A stretch of DNA of 64,000 nucleotides from Sacculina carcini (lineage: Eukaryota > Arthropoda > Thecostraca > Sacculinidae), in contig OU696590.1 of NCBI GenBank assembly GCA_916048095.2, positions 264,001 through 328,000 on the forward strand. The letters run 5' to 3'. Within the stretch, counting starts at the first letter, position 1; each line of letters begins with the position of its first letter. The notes under the pieces are model-generated. The model was not told where the DNA came from, did not search any database, and saw only the letters and a list, made by a program, of their open reading frames with translations. Made by a program: the position numbers and the translations under genes. Shown in pieces: positions 13,626-27,594 of the stretch.

Positions 13626-13848
13626 AGTAATAGCTAAGGTTGACAGTTATTCTGCTTACAAGACTATTTCATCTGACTCATTGGTGTCTTCATACGTAAA
13701 TGCTTATGAATATCTATGTATGTGTGCGTGTATATGCATGTGTTTGTGTGCGTGTATGTGTGCAGATAAGGAAGCTGTGGAGAAGCGTATGTACATGCTG
13801 CGAGATTTGGGCATCAACATCTACACTGTTGACGGCGGCTCCTGCTGA
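1097..13848 (+). CDS. ULK: ULK1/2-type autophagy-initiating Ser/Thr kinase (14 coding exons)
   Basis: Exons: 1097-1186, 2431-2607, 2748-2784, 6300-6559, 8212-8372, 8845-9300, 9521-9925, 10115-10329, 11036-11217, 11495-11600, 11921-12097, 12599-12786, 13407-13554, 13766-13848. All phases join, giving 894 codons. Kinase domain is about residues 9-278: VAIK Lys39, HRDLKPQN with Asp134, DFG at 165-167, and activation-loop [13 protein letters not shown] with Thr180, the ULK1 phospho-threonine. A disordered middle follows, with a PVPVPSQ motif and a GFVLV stretch (Phe377) that fits the ULK LC3-interacting motif. Exons 10-14 (residues 662-894) match the C-terminal EAT/MIT region that binds ATG13, including AALDEMF and a late EKRMYML segment. 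By family it phosphorylates ATG13, Beclin-1 and ATG9 partners at the phagophore. The start Met has a good context (A at -3, G at +4). Exon 9 has a His-rich CAT run. Intron 11 uses a GC donor. Other ULK-family kinases are excluded by the EAT domain. Confidence 0.93.
1766..2320 (+). mobile_element. Possible 3' end of a non-LTR retroelement in ULK intron 1
   Basis: A CT-rich stretch is followed by TTGGCGCTATATTAAATA and a (GTT)n tail, the kind of microsatellite end many LINEs and SINEs carry. The 173-codon open frame here has no recognisable domain and I do not call it a gene. Confidence 0.3.
3644..3865 (+). repeat. Dispersed repeat B, copy 1 (ULK intron 3)
   Basis: About 85% identical by eye to 21177-21396, including CAATTTTCAGGGCTGAATTA and TTTTTCTTGCCGTCTTT. 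No terminal repeats or ORF recognised. Confidence 0.75.
3919..6195 (+). repeat. 17-bp minisatellite in ULK intron 3 (about 134 copies)
   Basis: The unit TTACTGGTTGATATTAG is repeated head to tail with two main variable positions (ATATTAG/ATATCAG and GTTACT/GTCACT). The variants recur in block patterns, indicating higher-order duplication. The array ends about 105 bases before exon 4. Confidence 0.97.
6549..7905 (+). repeat. 22-bp minisatellite derived from the ULK exon-4 5' splice site (about 60 copies)
   Basis: The unit ACATGGTGAGATGAACATGT (22 bp with flanking GT) starts with the last bases of exon 4 (ATGTACATG) and the donor GTGAGAT. Many units preserve a perfect ATG/GTGAGA donor. Others read GTGATA or TATGAGA. 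Two spacers with TTTACTGTGTGTAC interrupt the array near its end. It lies entirely in ULK intron 4 except for its first partial unit, which is coding. Confidence 0.95.
10335..10775 (+). repeat. CTGA tetranucleotide array in ULK intron 8
   Basis: Imperfect (CTGA)n with interspersed ACATGAAA and CTCA variants. It begins right after the exon 8 donor. Confidence 0.9.
11218..11410 (+). repeat. CA/CT-rich simple repeat in ULK intron 9
   Basis: ACTCACAC and CACATA simple sequence immediately after the exon 9 donor. Confidence 0.85.
12196..12533 (-). mobile_element. tRNA-derived SINE, full-length-like copy in ULK intron 11
   Basis: On the minus strand the element starts with a tRNA-like head. A box A-like TGTAGTTGTTAGAAC and a box B-like GTGGTTCGAAACC are spaced as in a pol III promoter. 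It ends in TTTAACC-type repeats. The body at 12216-12362 is about 96% identical by eye to 39305-39451, which marks a dispersed family. Confidence 0.75.
13025..13305 (+). repeat. CCTCTCTAAA/CTCACACAA degenerate tandem array in ULK intron 12
   Basis: About 12 imperfect copies of a 25-30 bp unit containing ACCTCTCTAAACCTCTTTCT. Confidence 0.85.
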
Positions 13849-14700
13849 GTCCTCTCTCCTTCCTCCCCCCTCTCTCTGTGTGCGTGTGGGTGTGTTTCTA
13901 TATACACGTGTGTGTGTGTGTGTGTGTGTGTGATAATATGGTTGTGTAAATGGTGCACATATGTGAGTGGTCAAATTATGTATTTTTCACATGAAGCGCG
14001 TGCATGTTGTTTCAGTTTGTTCTGCCCAGTCGCTGCATCACCGACCTGCTAAATAATTCGTCTGGTTTCAGTATGTGTCAAATGTGTCAGTTTGTGTCAT
14101 TGTGTGTCAGTTTGTGTCATTGTGTGTATTAATGTGTTGCTTGCCAATGCCAGGCGTCTCAGTTACATCGCATTTTTTCTACGCAAAGTTTCAATTTGGG
14201 CGTCCATTTTCCTCGGCGCTTGTATGTGTGTGTGTGTGTGTGTGTGTCATGGCGTGGCTTACAGCCGGCTTGACTGGCCGAGTATTTGTTTGAGGATCAG
14301 TCGAGCGTTGTTGCTGTCTTAATGTGCCCCATGAAATGTCCAGGGTGCATGCACGAAAACGTTGTCACGATTCTCACGCACCGCTCATCGTCAACTATCA
14401 GCTTTATCACCAATCATCGTGTCTGTATGTCTGTGTGTGTGTGTGTGTTGAATTCAACAGTTGGCAGTTTTGTTGGGCGTTCATTTGCAGTTACAGGCTG
14501 TTAAGCGGTGATTTATCATTGTGTGTGTTAGAGTGTGGGTTTTCATTAATGGCGGTGTTTTTAATTATTCTCTCAACAGCGTGTCTCATTCAATTGTTCA
14601 ATTTTCACTTGCATCTTGCATGAGCTTGCATGTTCAACCTACTCCCATTTATCATAGAGAAAGCGATTAATTTTATGACGTATAGTGTAGATATTATTTG

Positions 14701-15018
<318 letters not shown>

Positions 15019-15511
15019 AGTACATAGTCGCTGCTTGGAAAATGTTTGAAGTCTTTCGTGCCGAAGTCATTGCGCTCTCAATTTTTGATTATAATGACGC
15101 CACAGGTTTTGTATAAAGCAATAGAATGTGTATATATTTGTGTGTTTAGTATTGAATCATATTGTCCTGATGTCTATGATCACCCAGATCTGGCGTTTGA
15201 ACACAATACTGTCCGGTGTATTGAAGTATATCTGTGCATCCGGTGAAATGTCAATGAAAACACTGAACACATATCTATCAGGATGTATATGAATGTCGTG
15301 TGTGTGATTCTGGCGTGCTGAGCTGCAAAACTGTACAAATACATGTGTCGCTTTTTATACAACTGTATTTTGCAAACCCCACTGATTGTAGCATACAAAC
15401 AGACATCAACTCATAATGACATCACAATCATACTTTCTCACTCAAGATAAGTCCAGATAACCTAAGTCATTCAGGCTAGATTTATCAATCTATTTTGCGA
15501 CGAAGCAGTGA

Positions 15512-15555
15512 GATGTCCAGATGCTATATATACATATATATAGCATCTGGACATC
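15512..15555. repeat. Perfect palindrome, 21-bp arms, 2-base centre
   Basis: The left arm GATGTCCAGATGCTATATATA is mirrored exactly as its reverse complement after CA. It lies about 190 bases downstream of the NDUFB6 stop codon and 1.7 kb after the ULK stop. Confidence 0.95.
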
Positions 15556-15740
15556 AAGAATGTACATAAACACACATGTTCTGAAAAACAGTTGGCTCCA
15601 ACATTCAGTGTATTCAAACCAGGTTAATAAGCAGGCATTCTAGAGGCTGAACGCATTCACAAGCACACACACACACACACAGGTCACGCTGTTTTCCACA
15701 GATCGCAGCGCTCGTTGAGAAGAACTTGCTAGACATATTG

Positions 15741-17758
<2,018 letters not shown>

Positions 17759-18525
17759 GCTGCACGCTCACTACAAAAACCAGTTAATAAGCAAAATGAA
17801 GAGCCACCAAGAACAACATAATTACTGAACGCAAAAATAAAAAGGTCACCAGTTAACAACAGCAACAACATTGATTTGGTATAGCGCATGTCAATAACAC
17901 ACGCGCGTAAACAGCAAGATACGCCAAAATAATCAAAGATAAACACAAAACACGAACAAGCACAAGAGTAACTGACAAAAGGGAACATGACTTAATTAAA
18001 AACAAACACTAGACAACACTAAACAAAGTGAGAACACTAGACAAAGCAATTAGAGCCATCAACCAATAGAAAAAACCCGATACCTGCCAAAAAGCTTGAT
18101 AAAAGAAATATCCGAAATACCTGGAAGCTTGAAATACCCGAGATGTAAGTTTATCTACGAAAAATTCAATAACTGTCTCATGTAAAGCTTTTTTGCAATT
18201 TGCAGTGTTTCAGGTTTGAAGTAGAATATTTGATAATTCGTGTTCATCAGAAGTGCTCATTAGGATATACTGTCAATTTCATTATAACTCAGCAATCATT
18301 CCCGAAGTTCTGTAAATTTGATTCTTGTTTAAAATATGTTCTTGAAATTATGATGAGCTCGAAAACGATGTTCATGTGACAAAAAGATTATTGCTCCTCG
18401 ATTTGTGTTTGCGTGTGTAAATCTAACGAAAATATATTTTTAATATTGAAGTCTGAACAGCCATCAATTGACGGCTCTGGCTTTTTAGTGTTAGCAATTT
18501 GACAGGTGGTTTTGCTGTCGAGGCA
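17759..18525. promoter_or_regulatory. Shared upstream interval between divergent NDUFB6 and NAGK
   Basis: The two start codons face away from each other across about 770 AT-rich bases. I see no clear TATA box, repeat or further gene. The arrangement would suit a bidirectional promoter, which is inference only. Confidence 0.35.
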
Positions 18526-19563
18526 ATGTCTTGTTACGTTGTGGGCATTGAAGGCGGAGGTGGACACTCAGAGGCTCGTGTTCTCAACGTTCAAGGGGAT
18601 ACAGTAGGTCGCAGCTCGGGTCCTGGCACCAACGTATTCCTGGAGGGTATCGACAAGACTGCCGACAGATTTGTCACATTGCTGCGAGACGCCTTAAACG
18701 AAGTAGGTGCAAACACATGCGACAGTCGAGTCGAGGCAGTGGGAATCAGCTCTAGCGGCTGTGAAGTGAACGAGACCAACGAGCGACTGCGACGACGCTT
18801 CCTCGAGCTCAGCGGCGACTTGTTGCCGACGGACGTGCGGTGTATGGTGTGCAGCGACACGGTGGGTGCGGTGGCGACGGCGTGTGGTGCAGGGGGCGTG
18901 TGTGTGATCGCAGGCACCGGCTCCAACAGTCTGCTGGTGAACCCGGACGGCACGCAGCACCGATGCGGAGGCTGGTCGTACCTGCTGGGCGACGAGGGCA
19001 GTGCTTTCTGGATCGCTCAGCGCGCGGTCAAGTGCATGTTCGATGAGGACGACAACATGCGCGCGCCACCGCATGATACCAGCGTGATGCGTGACTGCAT
19101 TCACCAGCACTTTGACGTGACTGACAGATTCGCCCTGCTGCACTACGCGTACACGGCGTTCTCCAAGCCGCACTGGGCCGGCTTGAGTGTGCGGCTCGCG
19201 GCGGCCGCCGACGCAGGAGACCGCTCGTGTCGCCAACTGTTTGAGGACGCCGGCACGGCACTGGGCCAACACGTGGCTGCTCTGGTGCCGCGCGCGCAGC
19301 CTGTACTGCTCCAGGATGAGCGAGGCTTGCGCGTGGTGGCCGTCGGCGGCGTGTTCAACTCGTGGTCGTTGATTCAGACTGGTTTTGTGCAAGCGCTGGG
19401 TGACTCACTGCACGCGTTCCACGTGGTCAAATTGACTGAAAGTCTGGCCGTGGGCGCGGCATATCGCGTGGCTGATGAGGTCGGCATGCACGTGCGCAAG
19501 AGACTAGAAGACAACACAACTACACTGTGCTGTTGGACCAAGAACGCCGGAGTTACGCAGTGA
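18526..19563 (+). CDS. NAGK: N-acetyl-D-glucosamine kinase, single exon
   Basis: Uninterrupted 345-residue reading frame, close to the 344 of human NAGK. It phosphorylates GlcNAc to GlcNAc-6-phosphate in cytosolic amino-sugar salvage. Visible motifs are the ATP-binding GIEGGGGHSE (residues 7-16), a GISSSGCE turn, VCSDTVGAVATA containing the likely catalytic Asp111, VCVIAGTGSNS, and the sugar-binding CGGWSYLLGDEGSAFW (about 147-162). These are the BadF/BadG/NAGK-type sugar kinase/HSP70/actin-fold motifs. The frame stays open upstream to 18499 but has no ATG there, so 18526 is the start. A TTTGACAG just before it could be a 3' splice site for a 5' UTR exon. The frame is GC-rich against AT-rich flanks, and the gene appears intronless while its neighbours are heavily split. 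A retrocopy origin is possible but no poly(A) scar is visible. Confidence 0.93.
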   Translation: MSCYVVGIEGGGGHSEARVLNVQGDTVGRSSGPGTNVFLEGIDKTADRFVTLLRDALNEVGANTCDSRVEAVGISSSGCEVNETNERLRRRFLELSGDLLPTDVRCMVCSDTVGAVATACGAGGVCVIAGTGSNSLLVNPDGTQHRCGGWSYLLGDEGSAFWIAQRAVKCMFDEDDNMRAPPHDTSVMRDCIHQHFDVTDRFALLHYAYTAFSKPHWAGLSVRLAAAADAGDRSCRQLFEDAGTALGQHVAALVPRAQPVLLQDERGLRVVAVGGVFNSWSLIQTGFVQALGDSLHAFHVVKLTESLAVGAAYRVADEVGMHVRKRLEDNTTTLCCWTKNAGVTQ

Positions 19564-20744
19564 GATGACGGATTTCACTCACAAACAAATCTGCCACTCA
19601 GCTCACAGCGAGATATCACTGGTGATGACGATCAAGTCCCGTTCACTCACTATAGTCCTATGATTACCTACTGAGAATGTTCTACCAGATGCTAGCTATT
19701 TTTATATTTATACTCTTGATTATATTTATACTCTTGATTTTAAATTATATTTGCAGTGGCAAATTTTGCCCGGGTATTGTTAGCTTGGACATTGAATAGA
19801 AGCAGTTGTTTCTATTTGTCATTGTCTTGTTTGAGATCGCACCGAACCGGTGATGAATGACAAAACGTGATCCCCCTATAATTCGTATCGCTTGGACATT
19901 GAACTATGGGGCCATACATTGGCCGTTCAAAATTAGCACGATTTGTTGATAAAACCACCATTTGTCGATATGTCGGCATCAGTCATCGATAGTTTAAGCG
20001 TGGCGGTTAGGCAGCCACGTATAAACAGCGCTAGTTCTATGGACCGACTGTACATTTGACATAACAGGACGCAGCGAACTAGTCACACATACAGACACGC
20101 ATACAGACATGCAATTTGTCCATCACACGCACAATGACCGTCAAACGACATACAGACATACACATGACTTTATACCAGTGGTTCTCAACATGTGGGGGAA
20201 TTCGCCACTAATAGGGAATGGAAGAGTTGTCAAGTGGGAAGCTAAAGGTCGGACAAAACAGGACAACTATGTGTGATTTTATCAATTTAAATTCGTTTAT
20301 TTTTGTTTCTAATGACCTCTTGACACATTTACTTTGATGTAACAACTGAATTTATTGAATTTATCAGCGCTGTTGTGGAAAATGAAGAGATGGCTCATTA
20401 AGAAGTGGCGAATCAGAGAGAAGAGGGGTTGAGAACCACTGGTTTGGAGGAGACTGCGTTTCTGGCAGATGCCGGCAGGTGGCGCAATTACACATGAATA
20501 CGCTGGAATCCCAGTGGAATTTACTGACAAAACGAGAAATGCTTATTGAAAATATAAAAACCAGAGCCGATATTCAAATGACAACAACACACAATAAGAC
20601 ACTGTTTAACAATCACAGCACGTTCAAAACGCCAGTCGACCGTGAAAATAGGCATTTTGCGTGGCGAATTCACGTGACACAGCACTGGCATGCACCGCTG
20701 ATATTCTCTCATTGTCTCTGTCTCTCTCGCTGTCTCTCTCGCTG
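19564..20744. other. Convergent intergenic region NAGK / NOL9
   Basis: AT-rich. It contains one hAT MITE (20176-20441). Otherwise I see no gene, and the two 3' UTR ends are not defined. Confidence 0.55.
20176..20441 (+). mobile_element. hAT-type MITE, family 1, copy 1
   Basis: Bounded by inverted termini CAGTGGTTCTCAAC and GTTGAGAACCACTG, typical hAT ends. An inverted, clearly homologous copy is at 33818-34079. No clear target duplication. Confidence 0.85.
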
Positions 20745-22473
20745 CTACCAGTGAAGCGAGTATTGTTGGGCCGGTCGCCAGTCGTCCGCACGACGGCAGG
20801 GTTGTCGTCGCACGCGGTTATTACCGCACGCGTCCAGTGCCGTGGTGCCGGCCGGTCGCTGTGATGATGCGGTGGCGCTGGAGGACAACAAGTGTAGTGG
20901 GCCTCGTGCCAGAGTGTTAACTCCCAGTGATGCCAGATGCTGCTCGCTCATGTCGGTCGATAAATACAAACATCGCTCGTGCTCATCATAACCCCGCACC
21001 ACACCTGCAACACGACACACACACACATACACGCTCATTTCTCAAACATGCTTCATTACTGCACTCAACACACAAGAACTACACAAAAATTACACTTAAA
21101 TAAGAATAATAGATGTCACATTAGTCAAGGCGATAGTGGGTTATTTGAGAAATATATAAGTTGATATATTTAATGAAGTGGCGAACCCAGAATGCAATTT
21201 TCAGGGCTGAATTATGTATGAGTGACTAGGTATCGTGTGAAGGTCATGACTTAGGACATTTATCAATGATATATACACATATTAATGTGCGAATATGATT
21301 TGCGATAATGCTTATATCAACACATTATACAGAAAGATATTTTTCTTGCCGTCTTTCAGTGAATATCTTGGTTATAAGGAGTTGATGGAAATATTAAGCT
21401 TAACTTCATTTTTACTATTAAACTGTGTTTTTCAGTTCGCTGTTGAAAGCAGTTTCTGTGGTCTCGTGTTGTGTTGTGTTGTGTATGTTGTGTTGTGTTG
21501 TGTATGTTGTGTTGTGTTGTGTATGTTGTGTTGTGTTGTGTATGTTGTGTTGTGTTGTGTTGTGTTGTGTCGTGTACGTATTGTGTTGTGTTGTGTTGTG
21601 TATGTATTGTATTGTGTTGTGTTGTGTTGTGTCGTGTTATGTATGTGTATGTGTTGTGTTATGTATGTGTCGTGTGTATGTGTGTATGTGTCGTGTGTAT
21701 GTGTGTATGTGCTGTGTATGTGTTGTGTATGTGTTGTGTATGTGTTGTGTATGTGTTGTGTCGTGTGTGTTGTGTTGTATGTGTGTTGGCAGCCAGTACT
21801 CACCTACACCGAGACATTCACACAACACATGCTGATGGTGAGATGAGAGCAGCGAAGGCCAGGGTTCTTGCACGCGCCACAGCTCGGTCTGACTGCGACA
21901 CAACACCACTGGCACTCCCACGATTGCCGCCATCAAGTGTTGAGGCAGAACATGACAACCCTCACTGCCGCTTAACTCAATGGCAAGTCGACACCACGGA
22001 ATACTAACAACAACAACAACAATATTAACATATAACTCATATAGAGCTCAAAATCACGACTTATATTGGCCAATTATTTCCAATCTGAAATGGTCTGAAA
22101 AGCCCCAGGAAATAGCACTAGCTTTGTTCAATTCGAAATCGTCCAGACAACACGGTCGCTCTCGTCAGTTGGGCCCTTATAAACTGTGACATTGACAAGA
22201 TGCGCCTCGCTGGTCAAACTATGTAAACCATTCACCGTTCATCCACATGTCCCCAAATATTGTACTTTATCCATATTTTGTAGAAAAATGGTGTGTATGC
22301 TGTGTGTGTGTTGTGTGTGTGTGTGTGTGTCTGCTGTGTGTGTGTTGTGTTGTGTTGTGTATGTGTGTTATGTGTGTGTGTGTTGTGTGTGTGTGCTGTG
22401 TGTGTGTGTGTGTGTGTTGTGTGTGTGTGTGCTGTGTGTGTGTGTTGTGTGTGTGTGTGTGTGTTGTGTGTGT

Positions 22474-22537
<64 letters not shown>

Positions 22538-25500
22538 TCCGAGTGCGATCTCACCGGATTGGTTTAGTTTGATGGCACTGAGGACTGGCATACAGTAACT
22601 CTGCTAAACTTGCCGTTGTGCACAAGTTTCGCAGGAATTTCGGTGAGACGCCACTGCTAAACACAACAATAACTCAGCAATCAACATTAACATAACACAA
22701 ACTGTGAGCACAAACAATGCGATGACATGAAACACGATTGAGTGCATGAATTCTGCAATAATAAGCTCACAGTAAAGCTTGCAGTAGGCAAAGACCAGTC
22801 TGGATTGACCTGCTAGACAGGGAAATGCACAAACAAAATAATCAAGTTGGTTCTCAAGTGAAACACAACTCATGTGATTAATAATGTCTAGACTACTTTC
22901 TGAACACACACACATTCTGCACTCGCATTCACATTACATCGAGAACAGAACAAGCGAACAGAGTTTAATGAAATGCGATTGGACAGGCGCACCGTGGTCT
23001 GACAGTGTCTGATCTGGGTCGTTGAGACGTCAGCTGATAGTAGCGATAATCTAGCTCGTTCTGACTCAGTGGCCCAGCAGCGCGGGATCCAAGTGTTTCC
23101 TTGTCGGCGTGTGTTGTCGGAACACAATTGTGCAGCATGATACCACGAGGTTGCGCCTGCAACAACTCGGCCCGCAGGCGATACGAGAAATTGAACGTTT
23201 CCTTGGTGGCATGCAGCACTTCCACCACATCAGTCGGCCTCACAAGACGTACCACTTCAGCAAAAATCTCCTCTCCTAGACCTGCCAAATAATACAAGCG
23301 GTAATCAACCTATAAAGAAAACATTGTTGTTTTGTTTTTGTTACTTTTCAAGCGAGTAAAGCGTAGCGGCATTCAGATGAGGAATATAATGAAAGATAAA
23401 CATAAACAAACAACAATTTACATGCACACACAAGAAGCATTCCAAGAACATGTTTGAAAACCACTGGAAATTTTGAGACAGTATAAAGTTACAAGTCAGT
23501 TAAGAAGATGTGAAACTCCATTTGAGCAACCTGATAATAATTGGTTTCAGATTAACCGAGTTTGTATTGTGAATTTCTATAGAAAAGTTCAATGTAATAA
23601 TGTGGGTGGGTCGATTTTTAATTGGTTTTTAATTTTAAAAATATCAAGGTGAATATAGGTGCAGTTTTTTACGCTTATTACGAATATGATAAAATCAAGT
23701 CTCTAACGTTGAACAATTTTCAAGCAAATTCATTCAAAAATTAGAAAAAAGGCTAAAATAGCGCATATATCTAATACCTACTGGACCAATTTTATTTTAA
23801 TATTTGAATGTTGTGCATATGTTACGGGATACATGTAACCATGCTTATTAACGTTATAAACAATTAAATGTCCAAGTCTAACCAATTTTTGAAAAAAAAC
23901 TACTTTGAATTGGGGCGAAAACTGGAGTTTTACACACTTTAGTGATAGACAATGAAATGGGTCGATTTCCACTTTATTTAAACTATATATTTGTCAAAGT
24001 AAAGAGAGATATAATTTATTTTGCTCTGAGTTAGAATCACATAAAATTAAATCTGTATCTCTAACCAATTTTTCAGCAGATACATTTGAATATTTAAAAA
24101 GGGCTAGAATTACGCATTTATCCAATGTGTAGATCAATTTAGTTATAATATTTCCATATTACACTTGGACAATGGCTTGGAATCTTGGATAATGGCTATA
24201 AGATGCACATTAGCACACTATATAACAATATGAAAACAATTAATTCAATGTTGAACCAGTTTAATACTATACAGTGTAATACAATTGAAATACCTAAAAG
24301 TACGGAAAATGGTTATTGAAACGCTACCATTGATATAATGCTCAATCTGATGTATTTTCGTTATAATTAATTCAACACACAGTGTGATATTGGACAATTA
24401 GAACACATACAGGCAATATAAATCAGTAATACACATTATATTCAACATGTAACATGCCACAAATGTAGAGAGATTTGCTTGCTGCAGTAGCAAGCACTGG
24501 AACACAAGGGTGCAAAGCAAACCAATATATCAGGGCTTCTTAACCTTTTCATGGTTTCATACCCCCGATGCATTGTCGAATATGGTGCCATATCCCCTTT
24601 GCTTGACTGTGCAGGTAATTATCATCAAATATATCATTTGTCAGTATGTTTTCCAGATCCACGAGTTTTTCAATCGCTTGAATTCACTATACTTCATATA
24701 CGGATTACTAGGAAACAGCATAATTATTGATAATTGTAATATTCATAAACCGTTGATAATTTATACCAGTACCCAGAAATATATTCCCATACCCCCGGTC
24801 TTTTGTTCGCATACCCCCAAGGGGTTATGGAAACCCCAGGCTAAGAACCCCTGCAATATAACGTTGAGGTTGTTTAATCTACCGAATGATTATAAACATA
24901 GGCCCATCAAGTCAATTTTTTGTACGCCACCTCACTGCGCTTGAGCGGGTCTAAATTGACGACCGTATGTCTTCGTCACCATGTGTGTCTTGCTTCAAGA
25001 TCATAAACCACACCAGAAGCGTCCGTCGTCAGTTTAACAGCTCTCTCCACACTTTGAGAGTGTGATGGAAGGTTTGGAAAAGACAGTAATGATTAGGGCT
25101 GTCAAAAGTTAATAAAGTTACTTTTTCACCTAAAGGTCACTTTTTCATAAGCTACCTAGAACTGCATAAAAAAGTTGTGTACGACAATTATTGAAAGTTA
25201 TTAGGTTACCAAAAGTTACTTTTTCATCGTTAGGTTACTTTTTTTGCTTTTAGGTTACTTTTTTATCTTCAGGTTACCTTTTGTTATTTTTCTTGCTATT
25301 AGGTAAGTTTACCACGAAATTTTGTGATTTTTTGCAGATAAGAGGCACAAAAACGGTATATATGAGGATAAAATAGGAAAAGAAATGTAATATTTGGTCT
25401 GAAGATCAAGAAATGTCAAAATGTCTGCTGTTAGGATTTAGCAATTGATGTTCACCTCAATATCTGTGCTACTCCATATTTATACGCTTTTGGGTATGCA

Positions 25501-27524
25501 GGATAGCGTCATTCCATTTTAGGAAATGTCCACGAACCGGAGGGTGTCGTGAGATGTTTGGAGCGTGGTATAGTACGATGTGTGAGCTCTCTATACCAGA
25601 TACTGCACATTTACACTTGACAGTACACATTTACTTGAACAGGGATTAGCACGTGATTTTCAGGGCGTGAGATAGCGCCATTTTCCCACGTTTTACATTG
25701 ATAAGATTGTGAGCACAGGGTGCTACATATGGGAGGACGGGGGCATTCACACATGTAGTGTTTACGCTCACACTGATATACAAGCTGTAGCACGTGCTAT
25801 TTGATAAAAAGTTCCATTGAACATAAAGATACATTCAATATAAAGAAAATTATTGCGACCATTACTAAAAATATTTACATTTGCAATTAGTGTATTTCAC
25901 TTTTTTATTAGCTTTCCACTTTAAATTACATTTTGATGGTTATGTTCGTTTTTGCGATGTTAGCCAAATAATATTAAGTCACTTTTGGTGGTGTGTTGTA
26001 AAAATGGTACCAGATCGGAGAGAGGGTGGACTAATAGTACCAACTCGGAAAGAGGATTGAAAAGAAGGACTGGTGTATTCAGAACTGAACTGCCAACAGA
26101 TATGGAACTTATTTGAAGGATATTTTTACGAAGGTTAGGTTATTTTGGGTTACTTTTATATAGGTTATTAGGTTACTTTTTAGGTTCACAAGCAAACAAC
26201 AAACAAACCGTGTATTTCCTATAGCGCACTAATCAACAAAGGCGTGATAAACATGTGATAAAGCGATACAAAAGTGGTAATAACATTAAAACGCATAGGT
26301 TATTTTAAGGTTACTTTTTTAGGTTACTTTTTCTCGAAAATAAAGTTACTTTTTTCTGATTTTTAGGTTACTTTTTTGACAGCCCTAGTAATGATCAATT
26401 GACAGCACATCATTGATGTTGTCGTCAGAATATCCTTCTGTAAAGGCAGACTCACGAACACCAGGCTGGGAAACATCGATTACATTTGACCAATGGTCCA
26501 CGTCCACATTGATTTTTGGAATTTTAAGGAACGTTTTTCAGATTGCAAATAACTTCTGATTCTCAAGATATTAACGTCATCAGACTTTAGCATGCACAAC
26601 AAAACGTTCTACGGAATCATTATACGCTTTACATCTTCAGCTTGACTCCTTACACGCTGGATCATATTGTAGATTTAAAGTGGTTGATTGTAGAATTTAT
26701 TGTCCCTCTTGATCTCAGGCCAGCCTACTGCCTACACTTGAACAATATAGCTGATGAACAATATACATGAATGTGCTGCCTACACTTGAACAATATAGAT
26801 GATTTCATGCATGCGGTTGTGCAGCTGTGATAAATACCCCTGATCCACATGTACATCAACCTGATAGTCAGGATCTATTTGGCATGTTCAGTTCCTAATT
26901 AGCATGCCAACATGTATCTCATAGCATCTGCATAATATTGAAATTTTAAAACTTAATTGGTCTACACATTGGATGCGTGACTCTAGCCCTTTATAAATAT
27001 TCAAATGTATTTGCTGAAAAATTGGTTAACGATAGAGATTTAACTTTATCATATTCATAATCAGCGCAAAAAACTGCACCTATCTCCAGCTTGACATTTG
27101 TAAAATTGAAAAAAAGTTAAAAATCGACCCACTCTAGTACATGCATTATCAAATGAAAGCAATCAGTTTATATATCATGCTGGTATTCTCACCAAAATAA
27201 TACTTGTGATTGTGTTACTTGTGATACAAGTGATTGTGGTTAGCTACAATATAGGAGAAAAAACTTGAGTCATTCATAATACTTATTCTTGTTGTTATAA
27301 TTAAAAAGTTATCTGATTCATTGATTGACGGCTGGTATTCGAGTGAGTATCACACCAAATGAAAAATATATCCACAGCAATAACATACACCAACGTCTCA
27401 ATATTAAATTCAATGGTGAAGGAAAAATGTGAGATAAAATAACGGATTAAGTCGACGACACATGTGCATAATCCTATAAGCCTGAAATTTGTATTTGCAA
27501 GGTCACACCAGTGAAATATACTCA

Positions 27525-27594
<70 letters not shown>

